A stretch of 64,000 bases of DNA. Origin: JAOTVV01 sp039591075 (GTDB lineage Bacteria > Gemmatimonadota > Gemmatimonadetes > Gemmatimonadales > GWC2-71-9). This document shows positions 38,343-47,198 of this stretch, one piece after another. The notes beneath the pieces are model-generated. The model worked only from the letters and a program-made list of their open reading frames with translations, ran no database searches and was not told the DNA's origin. Both the position numbers and the translations under genes were made by a program. Positions within the stretch are counted from its first letter, which is position 1, and each line of letters begins with the position of its first letter. The stretch covers positions 62,001 to 126,000 of the forward strand of contig JBDHEI010000007.1 of NCBI GenBank assembly GCA_039591075.1. Direction: 5' to 3'.

Positions 38343-39326
38343 TCAGTCGAGGTAGGCGACCTGCTTGACCGCCGCGATCACTCTGTCGGGGTTGGGCTTG
38401 GCCGCCCGTTCCAGCTTCTTGTTGTACGGCATCGGGACGTCGGCACCGGTCACGCGAAGAACCGGTGCGTCCAAAGAGTCGAAAGCCTGGCGCTGCAGCT
38501 CGTCCACCACCTGTGCCCCCACGCCACAGAATGGCCAGCCTTCCTCGACCACGACGCACCGATTGGTCTTCTGCACGCTGGCGACGATCGTCTCGGTATC
38601 GAGGGGCCGAATACTCCGAAGGTCCACCACTTCGGCCGACACGTCCAGCTCGGCTGCAAGCCGCTCCGCGGCCCGTTCCGCCACCGTCACCGTCTTCGAG
38701 TGACAGATCAATGTGACGTCGCTTCCCTCCCGCTTCACGTCCGCCACGCCGATGGGAACAGTGTACTCCCCGTCCGGCACCTCCCCCTTCGCGTTGTACA
38801 GCATCTCACCCTCGAGAAACACGACCGGGTTATTGTCACGGATCGCCGCCTTGAGCAATCCCTTGGCGTCGTACGGCGTGGCCGGAGCCACGACCTGGAG
38901 GCCCGGCACGTGGGCGTACCACGACTCGAGGGCCTGGGAGTGCTGGGCCGCGAGTTGAAGCGCCGCCCCGCCTGGACCGCGGAATACGATCGGAATCGGG
39001 ATCTGGCCACCCGACATGTAGAGCATCTTTGCCGCCGAATTCACCACCTGGTCGACGGCAAGAAGCGCGAAGTTCCAGGTCATGAATTCGATCACCGGTC
39101 GCAGTCCGACCATGGCTGCGCCGACTCCGATCCCGGCAAACCCGAGCTCGGCAATGGGCGTGTCGATGACCCGTCGCTCGTTGAACGCCTCGAGCAGACC
39201 CCGACTCACCTTGTAGGCTCCCTGATAGACCCCGACTTCCTCTCCCATGAGGAAGACGTTTGGGTCACGGTCCATCTCCTCGCGGAGAGCCTGGTTCAAA
39301 GCGTCGCGATACGTGACGACCGGCAT
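38343..39326 (-). CDS. pdhB: Pyruvate dehydrogenase E1, beta subunit
   Basis: The 327-residue beta subunit completes the TPP active site of E1. It has MGEEVGVYQGAYKVSRGL, DTPIAELGFAGIGVGAAM, PIVFRGPGGAALQLAAQHSQ and the C-terminal EEGWPFCGVGAQVV. ATG at 39326 comes 1 nt after the pdhA stop. It is the E1-beta of the alpha2beta2 type, not the single-chain AceE type. Confidence 0.93.
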   Translation of the reverse strand: MPVVTYRDALNQALREEMDRDPNVFLMGEEVGVYQGAYKVSRGLLEAFNERRVIDTPIAELGFAGIGVGAAMVGLRPVIEFMTWNFALLAVDQVVNSAAKMLYMSGGQIPIPIVFRGPGGAALQLAAQHSQALESWYAHVPGLQVVAPATPYDAKGLLKAAIRDNNPVVFLEGEMLYNAKGEVPDGEYTVPIGVADVKREGSDVTLICHSKTVTVAERAAERLAAELDVSAEVVDLRSIRPLDTETIVASVQKTNRCVVVEEGWPFCGVGAQVVDELQRQAFDSLDAPVLRVTGADVPMPYNKKLERAAKPNPDRVIAAVKQVAYLD

Positions 39327-39327
39327 G

Positions 39328-40326
39328 TCAGTCCCGGTAGATGTCGGTGTAGAGCGCTTCGGGCGGCGGGTCTGGGCTTTCGTCTGCGAAGCGCAGAGCC
39401 TCCTCCACCTCCTGCTCCACCTCGCCGCGCATCCGCTCGATGGCCGCATCCGTCATGAGCTCGTCGTCCAAGAGTTGCCGCAGCAGTCGCTGGATCGGAT
39501 CCTGCAGTTTCTGCTCCTCCAACTCCTCCTTCGTCCGGTAGTGTCCGTGAATGGGGTCCGCCATCGAGTGACCCATGTAGCGATAGGTGCGGGCCTCGAG
39601 CAGGGTGGGAAGATGCTCCTGGCGGGCGCGGGTGACGGCGCCACGCGTCGCCTCGTACACTGCGAGCACGTCCATGCCGTCGACGGTCTCCTCTGCCATG
39701 TCGTACGAGCATGCGCGTCGGTACACGTCCCACACCGCCGCCGCCCGCTCGAGCGCCGTCCCCATCCCGTACCGGTTGTTCTCGCAGAGGAACACCACGG
39801 GCAGCTCCCAGAGGGCCGCCATGTTGAGCGTCTCGTGAAAGGCACCGATGTTGACGGCGGCCTCGCCAAAGAAGCACAGCACCACCTGATCGGTGCCGCG
39901 GTACCGCGAGGCGAACGCGGCACCTGCCGCCAAGGGTAGGTGAGCGCCCACGATCCCGTGGCCGCCAAGGAAGTTGTGCTCGACGTTGAACAGGTGCATC
40001 GAGCCGCCCTTGCCGCCGGAACACCCGCCCGCGCGCCCGAACAGCTCGGCCATCACCACGCCGGGCGCTGTCCCCGCGACGATGGCATGGGCGTGTTCCC
40101 GATAGCTCGCGAATACGTAGTCGTCCGGGCGGATCGCATTGAGCGCACCAACGGCCACGGCTTCCTGCCCGATGTACAGATGGCAGAACCCCCCGATCTG
40201 TCCTTGGGCGTACGCTTCGCCGGCCCGCTCCTCGAAGCGACGGACCAGCAGCATCTGCCGAAGCAGCCGGTGGTAAAACTCGGCACGCCCGGGCTCGACA
40301 TGATGGACGCGGGCTGGTTGCGACAC
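39328..40326 (-). CDS. pdhA: Pyruvate dehydrogenase E1, alpha subunit
   Basis: The 332-residue alpha subunit binds TPP. It has GGFCHLYIGQEAVAVG, SYREHAHAI, GGKGGSMHLFN and the TPP motif GEAAVNIGAFHETLNMA with downstream ENNRYGMGT. GTG start at 40326 is supported by AAGGAG 9 nt upstream. It is 20 nt after the lipA stop. Confidence 0.95.
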   Translation of the reverse strand: MSQPARVHHVEPGRAEFYHRLLRQMLLVRRFEERAGEAYAQGQIGGFCHLYIGQEAVAVGALNAIRPDDYVFASYREHAHAIVAGTAPGVVMAELFGRAGGCSGGKGGSMHLFNVEHNFLGGHGIVGAHLPLAAGAAFASRYRGTDQVVLCFFGEAAVNIGAFHETLNMAALWELPVVFLCENNRYGMGTALERAAAVWDVYRRACSYDMAEETVDGMDVLAVYEATRGAVTRARQEHLPTLLEARTYRYMGHSMADPIHGHYRTKEELEEQKLQDPIQRLLRQLLDDELMTDAAIERMRGEVEQEVEEALRFADESPDPPPEALYTDIYRD

Positions 40327-40346
40327 CGCAGACGTCTCCTTGGGGC

Positions 40347-41240
40347 TCAGGTGCCGGCGCCTGCCTGCTGCACCTGCTCCCAGGCGTGATACGATGAGCG
40401 TACGAGCGGGCCCGACTCGACGTGTCGGTACCCCATTCGCCGCCCGGCCTCGCGGAGTTGGGCGAACTCTTCCGGTGAATAAAAGCGTGCGACGGGCAGG
40501 TGGCCGTCCGAGGGACGGAGGTATTGGCCAATGGTCAAGAGGTCGACGGCTTCGTCACGCAGGTCCTGCATGGCCACGACGAGTTCGTCCCACTCCTCCC
40601 CGAGCCCCACCATCAGACCGGACTTGGTGAGCAGGCTGGAATCCATCTCCTTGGCCCGCCGCAGCAGGCGAAGGGCGCGGTCGTACCGACCGCCCGGCCG
40701 AGCGATGCGGTAGAGCCGCGCGACGGTCTCGAGGTTGTGGTTGAGTATGTCGGGCTTGGCATCGACGACGATCGCCAGCGCCCGGTCAGATCCCTTGAAG
40801 TCGGGAATCAGCAGTTCGACGGATGCCTCGGGCAGTCGTGCCCGGATCTCGGTCACGCAGCCAGCGAATGCCTCGGCACCTCCGTTCGGCAGGTCGTCCC
40901 GGTCGACGCTGGTGATCACGATGTGCTGGAGGCCCAATCGGGCGACGGCTTCGGCGAGACGCGCCGGTTCATCCGGATCGTAGGGCGCTGGCGTCCCGTG
41001 CGCCACGGCGCAATAGGCACAGTTCCGCGTGCACACGTCACCGAGAATCATGAACGTCGCTGCGCGGTGCTCCCAGCACTCCCCGATGTTGGGGCAATGG
41101 GCCTCCTCACAGACGGTGTGGAGGCCGAGATCGCGCATCATGTGTTTCACGCCGACGTAGGTCTGTCCCCCAGGGGCTTTCACCTTGAGCCAGGGGGGCT
41201 TGCGCGTCGGCGCGCGGGACGTGAGTTGGACGAGTTCCAT
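40347..41240 (-). CDS. lipA: Lipoyl synthase
   Basis: The 297-residue radical SAM enzyme inserts two sulfurs into octanoyl groups. It has the auxiliary-cluster cysteines CEEAHCPNIGEC, the radical SAM CTRNCAYC (Cx3Cx2C) and the C-terminal RSSYHAW serine region. ATG at 41240 is chosen by homology length; the Shine-Dalgarno is weak. It precedes the pdh genes, which encode its main substrate. Confidence 0.95.
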   Translation of the reverse strand: MELVQLTSRAPTRKPPWLKVKAPGGQTYVGVKHMMRDLGLHTVCEEAHCPNIGECWEHRAATFMILGDVCTRNCAYCAVAHGTPAPYDPDEPARLAEAVARLGLQHIVITSVDRDDLPNGGAEAFAGCVTEIRARLPEASVELLIPDFKGSDRALAIVVDAKPDILNHNLETVARLYRIARPGGRYDRALRLLRRAKEMDSSLLTKSGLMVGLGEEWDELVVAMQDLRDEAVDLLTIGQYLRPSDGHLPVARFYSPEEFAQLREAGRRMGYRHVESGPLVRSSYHAWEQVQQAGAGT

Positions 41241-41340
41241 AGGCAGCGAAACATAGCCAGCCGCATGAGATGCGACCAGCGTGCTGTCCGCTGTGCGTGG
41301 GGTCAGGGCAATCGCGGCGAACGCACGACGACCGCCCAAA

Positions 41341-42450
41341 TCACGCCGGCCACAGCCTGGCGGGGTCGACCGGCGTCAGGTCGTATTCCACTTCTTCTCC
41401 GGTGAACAGCTGCAAGAGCACCTCCCCCGTGATCCCGGCGAGGAGGATGCCATTGCGTCCGTGGCCGGTCGCGTACCACAGGTTGGATACCGTGGGATCG
41501 CGGCCGATGATGGGCCGCATGTCGGGGGTCCCCGGCCGGAGACCGGCCCAGGTCCGCCTCACGGTCCCGCTCCCCAGTACCGGGTAGATACGCCGGATCT
41601 TCGCGAGGATGTCGTCGAGCCCGCCTTGGGTTGTGGAGGGATCGTAGCCGACATGCTCCATCGTGGAGCCCCCGATGGCCTCACCCCGTCGCTCCATCAC
41701 GTAGCCGTGGCCGGCGTAGACCGTGGCGGGGGGCTCGTCCGCGGGCCAGTCGAGGGCGATCATCTGACCGCGAATCGGCTCCACCGGCAACGCCCGCGGC
41801 AATCCCCGCACCTGACTCGACCAACAGCCAGCCGCGAGGATCACGGAGCCAGCACTGACTATGCCGCTCGCGGTGCGCACACCGGTCACGCGCTCCCCGT
41901 CGAATAGGAGTTGGTCGCCCCGACTTGCGACGATCTCGACGCCGTGGCGCCGCTGTGCGCTCTCGAGCCAGGCCTGGTGCAGCGCCAGCGGGTCGAGGCC
42001 GCCGTCTTCGGCGGCCATCGCCGCCCCCAGCACGTCGGGGCCGAGACCTGGGGCAATCTTCTGTACCTCGTCGACCGAGAGCCAATCGACCGTGAAGCCG
42101 CTCTGGCGCTGCATGGACACCGCTTCGCGCAACCTGGTGATGTCGTCCTCGTCCAGTGCCAGCTGGAGGATGCCGTCGGTGCGGTAGGCGATGTCGAGTC
42201 CCGTCTCCTCCTGGAGCGCGGGGATCAGCTCCGCGTAGAGATCCCGAGCCCGAACGGAGAAGACGAACATCGGGTCGGCCGGGTCGCTCTCGGCGAACGT
42301 CGCCAGCATCCCGGCCGCGGCCGGGGTGGCCGCGCCGGGCTCGGGTCCCGATTCGAGCACGGTGGTCGTGATCCCGTGGCTGGCGAGTCGGTGGGCGCAC
42401 GCCGCGCCAATGATGCCACCGCCGATCACGACGACGTCAGGACTGAGCAT
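41341..42450 (-). CDS. thiO: Glycine oxidase ThiO-like FAD enzyme
   Basis: The 369-residue D-amino-acid-oxidase-family flavoenzyme has an N-terminal dinucleotide site, VVIGGGIIGAACAHRL. The C-terminal catalytic region includes GLRPGTPDMRPIIGRDP and the closing ATGHGRNGILLAGITGEVL. ThiO oxidises glycine to iminoacetate for thiazole synthesis, but no other thiamine gene is nearby, so a related amino-acid oxidase role is possible. It starts 73 nt from the divergent small membrane protein gene. Confidence 0.85.
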   Translation of the reverse strand: MLSPDVVVIGGGIIGAACAHRLASHGITTTVLESGPEPGAATPAAAGMLATFAESDPADPMFVFSVRARDLYAELIPALQEETGLDIAYRTDGILQLALDEDDITRLREAVSMQRQSGFTVDWLSVDEVQKIAPGLGPDVLGAAMAAEDGGLDPLALHQAWLESAQRRHGVEIVASRGDQLLFDGERVTGVRTASGIVSAGSVILAAGCWSSQVRGLPRALPVEPIRGQMIALDWPADEPPATVYAGHGYVMERRGEAIGGSTMEHVGYDPSTTQGGLDDILAKIRRIYPVLGSGTVRRTWAGLRPGTPDMRPIIGRDPTVSNLWYATGHGRNGILLAGITGEVLLQLFTGEEVEYDLTPVDPARLWPA

Positions 42451-42454
42451 TCCC

Positions 42455-42483
42455 TTGAGCTGAAACTGGTGGACTCATAGGTT
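42455..42483 (+). promoter_or_regulatory. Possible promoter of small membrane protein gene
   Basis: TTGAGC (42455-42460) and TAGGTT (42478-42483) are 17 nt apart, 40 nt before the ATG at 42524. Confidence 0.35.
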
Positions 42484-42523
42484 CGTACTGTAGACTGAAC
42501 CCTCTCACGTCGGGAGGCAAGGG

Positions 42524-42736
42524 ATGCTGCGCACGATCGTCGGGTATGCGGTGCTCGCCATTCTCGGCATTCTGGCCCTGAAGCTGCTCTTCGGGCTGTT
42601 AAGCATCGCGTTTACCCTCTTCTGGGCGTTGCTCTGGCTCGCGCTCCTCGGGTTCATCTTCTACCTTGTCCTGAAGGTGATCAGCCCGTCGACCGCTAAG
42701 CGGGTCAAGGAGAAGATCAAGGGCGAGGCGGAATAG
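42524..42736 (+). CDS. Small two-helix membrane protein, unknown
   Basis: The 70-residue protein has two hydrophobic helices (residues ~8-25 and ~28-52) and a basic C-terminal tail, KVISPSTAKRVKEKIKGEAE. Its Shine-Dalgarno GGGAGG sits 6 nt before ATG. Convergent with the DUF3108 gene and separated from it by a strong terminator. Function unknown. Confidence 0.65.
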   Translation: MLRTIVGYAVLAILGILALKLLFGLLSIAFTLFWALLWLALLGFIFYLVLKVISPSTAKRVKEKIKGEAE

Positions 42737-42755
42737 AGCCAGGAACGCCGAATTT

Positions 42756-42795
42756 ACGGTGCCGGCAGGTCGACTCCTCGACCGGCCGGCACCGT
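42756..42795. terminator. Bidirectional terminator between convergent genes
   Basis: ACGGTGCCGGC (42756-42766) and GCCGGCACCGT (42785-42795) pair perfectly. The loop contains a second stem, GGTCGA/TCGACC. It lies between the ends of the small membrane protein gene and the DUF3108 gene and can end both transcripts. Confidence 0.7.
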
Positions 42796-42808
42796 TGCCG
42801 TGTCCGGG

Positions 42809-43582
42809 TCAGCGGCGTGCGAGATCGGCGGGTGGAGTGTCCCGGATCTCGCGCAGACGGAGCGTGATGGTGGCGATGGAGGCGAACTTCAGCTTCAGCT
42901 GGACCATGAGGCGGCGTGCGTCGTCGGTGAGCCACATCCGCGGTTCCTTGGCTTCCTCCAAAATCCCGCGTCCCTGAATCACCGGTCGGACCACGATGGT
43001 GGGAAATCGGCCTGCCGGGAGGTCGAGGGTGTCCCGACCCAGGACTTCCAGAACCACCGGGTTGCGGTCCGGACGGAAGTAGCGCTCGAATTCGTATCGC
43101 GCGCCGACTTCGAGGGGCACCGTACGGACGAAGTAGAAGAAGGCGGCGTCGTCGAGCGGTGCGACGGAGGTCGGCGACACCGAGTCGGCCCCATTCTGGG
43201 TGTAGAACCCCGAGTCGGGGAAGATCTCGTACGCCGTGTAGCGTTCGGAGTTCCCCTCGCGGAAGTCCTGGATGAACCGGCGGGAGGCAAAGTCGTCAAT
43301 CCCGATCCACGAATCCATCCGGTCGTCGAGGCGATAGAAGAACGAGCCGCCCCGCAGCCGAAAGACCACGTGAAGCGACGGAGCATCGCGGATGGTGTCG
43401 ATCCCGGCCACGTGCATCAATCCCTCGCCCAGGGTCAAGATGCCGAACCGTGCATCGTAGATGAGGGTTTCGCCCACCGGGAACCGCCGGGCGAGATCGA
43501 GGGTGGAATCCTGCAGGGTCTGAGCGGCCGCCGGACCGGCGCCGGTCAGCACCGCCAGCGTGAGCAGTCCGAAGCGCGTCAT
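42809..43582 (-). CDS. DUF3108-domain periplasmic protein
   Basis: The 257-residue protein has a signal peptide ending AAAQ and a DUF3108 body. The typical features are FPVGETLIYDARFGIL near the start and a core with DTLDLPAGRFPTIVVRPVI. The family is found in the envelope and its function is not established. Its ATG overlaps the stop of the upstream glycosyltransferase (ATGA). Confidence 0.8.
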   Translation of the reverse strand: MTRFGLLTLAVLTGAGPAAAQTLQDSTLDLARRFPVGETLIYDARFGILTLGEGLMHVAGIDTIRDAPSLHVVFRLRGGSFFYRLDDRMDSWIGIDDFASRRFIQDFREGNSERYTAYEIFPDSGFYTQNGADSVSPTSVAPLDDAAFFYFVRTVPLEVGARYEFERYFRPDRNPVVLEVLGRDTLDLPAGRFPTIVVRPVIQGRGILEEAKEPRMWLTDDARRLMVQLKLKFASIATITLRLREIRDTPPADLARR

Positions 43583-44337
43583 GGTGACCCCGGGCGTTGA
43601 ATCGGAACGGAAGGGGCAGGGATTTCCAGCCGTCGGCCCGCTCGGAATAAGGCCACGGCCGTGCCGAACGGTGCGTCAGTCGAGTGGGATCGGAGACCAT
43701 TCACGTGGCGGCCAACGGGCACGGCGGCGATCTGCCGGGCCTGGGTGGCCGCTCTGGCCACCAGCTCGGCATGGGCAGAGACACCATCGGTTTCGAGGAG
43801 GCCACCGTGCCGATCGGCGAGCACGTTTTTCAGGGTCACGAGGCGAATCAGCGCCACTCCCGAGAGCGGGTCCCGGAGCCCGGGCAGCTGGATGCCTGGA
43901 CGCAGGAGCTGCGGTGCCCAGTGGTGCACGAGTCGCATGCCCAATGACTCGCCCGCCAGATCCGACTCCCCGATAACCACGTCGGCACCGGATTCGAAGC
44001 GCTTGATCAGGTCCAGCACCACCACGGGCGAGAATGAGAAGTCGGCAGGCAGCGTTGCGACGCCGTCCCGGCGGTGTCGATCCGACCGGTCCAGCGCATC
44101 ACGGAACAGGGCTTCCAGGCTCGCCGCGCGGCCACGCGGCGTCGGCCACCGCGTGAGCGTCATCGGCAGCGCTTGCTGGTACATCTCGAGCGTATCCCCG
44201 GTGCCGTCGGTGGAACCGTCGTCGGCGACCAGGATGTGGTACTCCCTGGGGAACTCCGCGAAGACCTTCCGGAGCTTCCACAGGAGGACCCCGATGGTCG
44301 GGGCATCGTTGTGTGATGCGATGCAGACATATATCAC
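43579..44337 (-). CDS. Family 2 glycosyltransferase-like protein
   Basis: The 252-residue protein has a GT2-type N-terminus, VCIASHNDAPTIGVLLWKL, with the nucleotide-sugar motif ADDGSTDGTGD (residues ~39-49). The second acidic motif normally found in this fold is altered, reading TLPADFSFSP. Such enzymes usually transfer sugars to lipid or protein carriers. It has no membrane helix. GTG start at 44337; translationally coupled to the DUF3108 gene. Substrate unknown. Confidence 0.75.
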   Translation of the reverse strand: MIYVCIASHNDAPTIGVLLWKLRKVFAEFPREYHILVADDGSTDGTGDTLEMYQQALPMTLTRWPTPRGRAASLEALFRDALDRSDRHRRDGVATLPADFSFSPVVVLDLIKRFESGADVVIGESDLAGESLGMRLVHHWAPQLLRPGIQLPGLRDPLSGVALIRLVTLKNVLADRHGGLLETDGVSAHAELVARAATQARQIAAVPVGRHVNGLRSHSTDAPFGTAVALFRAGRRLEIPAPSVPIQRPGSP

Positions 44338-44551
44338 TACGGCAATTCCTCGTCACGAGTGGGCCGTCTGCCGTCCACCCACACATACCGCGGGACGGCC
44401 CGAAAGTTCAGGACGGCAATCTACATCATGGTGGGAGCCCGGTGTGATGGGGCTCACGGGGGCGGGTGCCGAAGACCCGCACACTGGTAGGGGCTGCGAG
44501 GGATGGGAACCACAGCTTCCGGTCCTGGTAGTGACACATGGAGGGGACGCC

Positions 44552-45274
44552 ATGATCCTTGCCAATCTCCGGCCGCGAATCGGGGCCTCCGATCTCGATC
44601 TCGTGATCCGCGTGCTCGCCGACGGCGACGGCGCGGCGCGGCGACGCATCGAGCAGGAGATCGCGACCGAGGGTGTCGATTGGCTCCTCGATCGAGAGGG
44701 CCTTCCGGAGCGCCTTCGGTCGCACCCCGAGTTGGGGAGCCCCTCAGCGCACCTGTTCATGTACGTCACGGTGCGGCATGCGCTGTTGGCCGCGGACATC
44801 GACGATGCGACGCTGAGTGACTACCTGGGGGCGCTGATCCTCGAGTTCGGGAAGCGCGGACGGGCGTTCCGCATCGCCGAGCATGACGATGCCTCCTATC
44901 GCTACCTGGTCGACATCGTCGATGATCTCTCAGTCGAGTCGGGCCGGCGGGGATTCCTTCTGAGCGTGCATTTGGGGAACTTCAGCCTCTGGCTGGCCGG
45001 CATCTTCCCAGACCATGTGACGGCCCGGAACGAGCGCCGCGGCGCGCCGGGGATCGGGTACTACGACGAGCTGGGGGCGCGGGGGTTCTCGTTGGCCGCA
45101 GAGCATCGATTGGCGCATCAACTGGAGATGAGCGGCACCTACCGGTCCGTGGCCGACTCGTTCCGCCGCATCCGGGTGGCCTTGAACCACATCTCCGATC
45201 GCCTGCTGTTCCCGTCCGTCCACACACCGAGCCGCCTGCTGCGGCAGGTCGCCGACGGCTTCACGGCGGCATAG
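44552..45274 (+). CDS. Conserved-looking cytosolic protein, unknown
   Basis: The 240-residue protein is mostly helical with no signal peptide or membrane segment. A clear Shine-Dalgarno (GGAGGGG) precedes ATG 44552. Segments such as HLFMYVTVRHALLAADIDDATL and RRGFLLSVHLGNFSLWLAGIFPDHV look like a globular fold. Family not recognised. It is convergent with the small lipoprotein gene. Confidence 0.65.
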   Translation: MILANLRPRIGASDLDLVIRVLADGDGAARRRIEQEIATEGVDWLLDREGLPERLRSHPELGSPSAHLFMYVTVRHALLAADIDDATLSDYLGALILEFGKRGRAFRIAEHDDASYRYLVDIVDDLSVESGRRGFLLSVHLGNFSLWLAGIFPDHVTARNERRGAPGIGYYDELGARGFSLAAEHRLAHQLEMSGTYRSVADSFRRIRVALNHISDRLLFPSVHTPSRLLRQVADGFTAA

Positions 45275-45289
45275 GCCCAGCGGGAGTCG

Positions 45290-45781
45290 TCAGGTTCGAA
45301 GGCTGTCGATGTCGGCGAACATCGGACACCTCGGTGTCGACACCGCCTGCCAGTTCACCCGGAGCCCGTAGAGGGGAATGGCGTAGGTCCCGCTCGAAAC
45401 GCCGCCTAGGACTGGGTAGCCGCGCGGCGGTTCGCTCAGGTAGATCAGCACGCCCATGAAAGTGTCCGTGGAGTCCTCCACCAGCGCCAACCCGAAGCCG
45501 GGCAGCTGTGGAAACCCCTCGCCGCCGTACATGACCGTGGGGCCATCGTCCCCAGCAACCACGGTGGCCGCGGTGGTGCCGTAGCCCACCACCCTGGCGG
45601 GCACGGTTCCGTTGAGGCCAGGCGGCACCTCTACCAGCACCTTGGTCCCGCCGCGGAACTCCTCCAGAGTCATCGCGGCGCCCGCCATCGCAGCAAGGCC
45701 GCACGAGGCGCTATTCTCGGAGCTGCGTGTGCCGCAGGCGACCACGAGAATCGCCGCGAACACTAGGACCAGGGGTCTCAT
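45290..45781 (-). CDS. Small lipoprotein, unknown
   Basis: The 163-residue protein has lipobox LVVACG after a short hydrophobic helix. The mature part has a beta-rich composition with TKVLVEVPPGLNGTVPARVV and no known motif. A pair of cysteines, including one near the C-terminus (PRCPMF), may form a disulfide. Confidence 0.6.
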   Translation of the reverse strand: MRPLVLVFAAILVVACGTRSSENSASCGLAAMAGAAMTLEEFRGGTKVLVEVPPGLNGTVPARVVGYGTTAATVVAGDDGPTVMYGGEGFPQLPGFGLALVEDSTDTFMGVLIYLSEPPRGYPVLGGVSSGTYAIPLYGLRVNWQAVSTPRCPMFADIDSLRT

Positions 45782-45952
45782 GACCCAAACCTATCCGTGA
45801 ACGGCGGGCCAGGCCAGCGCGGGAATCGCGACGAGGCTTCAGGGGAATCACCTGGTGGCTCGGGTCGCGCTCGCTTGACCCCTTCGATCGGAGGATTATC
45901 GTTTCCTCAAGTCTCGGTTCCTAGTCAGTGGTCTCTGTTCGAGGTATCCGCT

Positions 45953-46117
45953 ATGCCGACCTATGAGTATCGGTGTGCGAATTGTGGAAAGCGCTTCTCC
46001 GTGGTGGAGTCGATTTCCAAGCATGAGGCGTCCCGGCGGAAGTGCCCCAAGTGCAAATCCGTCAAGGTCTCCCAGGTGTTGTCGGCGTTCTTCGCCAAGA
46101 CGGCCAAGAAGAGCTGA
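45953..46117 (+). CDS. FmdB-family zinc-ribbon protein
   Basis: The 54-residue protein has the FmdB pattern: MPTYEYRCANCG followed by KCPKCKS, giving two CxxC zinc-binding pairs. These small proteins are linked to regulation but have no proven general role. GAGGT lies before ATG 45953. The next gene starts directly after its stop. Confidence 0.85.
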   Translation: MPTYEYRCANCGKRFSVVESISKHEASRRKCPKCKSVKVSQVLSAFFAKTAKKS

Positions 46118-46684
46118 GTGTTTCGGCGCTTTCGCGATGCCATCAACGCGGCGCTCGACGCGGCCGCGGCGGGTGAACCCGGGAAGATGGTGTCGGGGAT
46201 GCGGGATGCCGTGATCCAAGCCCGCACCTCGATCGAGGCGATGCGGCAGGGGATCCGGCAGACCGAGCAGCGTCTGGCCCACGAGCGGCAGCAGTTGTCG
46301 GATGCGGAGCGGCGTGGGCGGCTGGCGCAGGAGATTCAGGATGCCGAGACCCAGGGCGTCGCCGAGCGCTTTGCCGCCAAGCACCGGGAGCGGGTCGACG
46401 TCTTGGAGCGGAAGCTCGAAGCTCAGCGGAGCGAGCTGGTGCTCGCCGAGCGCGAGTTCGAGGAGATGAAGGCCAAGCTGATCGAGATCGAGCGGCAGCG
46501 TCCCGCGGCGGATGCTGCTCGCAACGTCGAGTCGGCATGGCGGGACCTCGAGGCGGCCGGCGGCAGCCGGCCGGACACCGATCTCGAGGACCAGGTGCTA
46601 GGATCGCGGCTGGACCGGTCCGCGCGCGAGGCCCGGGCCGAGGAGCAATTGCGCGAGCTCAAGAAGAAGATGGGGAAAGGATAG
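46118..46684 (+). CDS. PspA/IM30-like coiled-coil protein
   Basis: The 188-residue protein is nearly all helical coiled coil, with an N-terminal amphipathic helix (MFRRFRDAINAALDAAAAGE) as in PspA/Vipp1 membrane-remodelling proteins. The middle contains RQTEQRLAHERQQLSDAERRG and similar. GTG start directly follows the fmdB stop. It is shorter than E. coli PspA (222). Membrane-stress function is inferred from fold. Confidence 0.65.
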   Translation: MFRRFRDAINAALDAAAAGEPGKMVSGMRDAVIQARTSIEAMRQGIRQTEQRLAHERQQLSDAERRGRLAQEIQDAETQGVAERFAAKHRERVDVLERKLEAQRSELVLAEREFEEMKAKLIEIERQRPAADAARNVESAWRDLEAAGGSRPDTDLEDQVLGSRLDRSAREARAEEQLRELKKKMGKG

Positions 46685-46688
46685 GGCC

Positions 46689-47087
46689 GTGGAGATCAAA
46701 GCGGGTCGGATGGTCTATCTGGGGTATGGCAAGTATTGGCGATCGGACGCCATCGTCGGGCTCAGGCCGATCGAAGAGGAGCGGGGTCCCGGGCGCCGCA
46801 CCGAGGTGTTCACGGCGACCATGGACGCGCCCATTGTCGCCTCGCGGAGCGAACGTGCGATACTCCGGGAAATGGCAGTGGCGAGCGACGAGCAGTTTCG
46901 CATGCAAGAGGCCCGGGCGGTGCTCGGCGACCTTGTCGACGCCCTGGACGACATCCCGGATGTGCTTCGGCGTGTGCTGGTCACGGAAGCGCGGTTCGAC
47001 GTCCCGGCCTGGATTCGGCGGGTGCGGAGCCTCACGAGACCCGAGGGCGACGAGACGTCGGACGAGCAGAACGAGCTGTTCGACTGA
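46689..47087 (+). CDS. Hypothetical protein downstream of PspA-like gene
   Basis: The 132-residue acidic protein starts on GTG with AAAGGA a few nt upstream, 4 nt after the PspA-like stop. It begins MEIKAGRMVYLGYGKYWRSD and ends in an acidic tail. No family recognised. It forms the third gene of the fmdB-pspA unit. Confidence 0.6.
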   Translation: MEIKAGRMVYLGYGKYWRSDAIVGLRPIEEERGPGRRTEVFTATMDAPIVASRSERAILREMAVASDEQFRMQEARAVLGDLVDALDDIPDVLRRVLVTEARFDVPAWIRRVRSLTRPEGDETSDEQNELFD

Positions 47088-47198
47088 GGTCGACTCTGCG
47101 CCGCGCGGCTGTCGAGGCGCGAGGTTGTGGTTCGAGGTCCCCAAGGCTGAGGGTCGCAGTGCCGCAGCGGCTCTTCCCTACCGTCCTACCGCCCCCCG

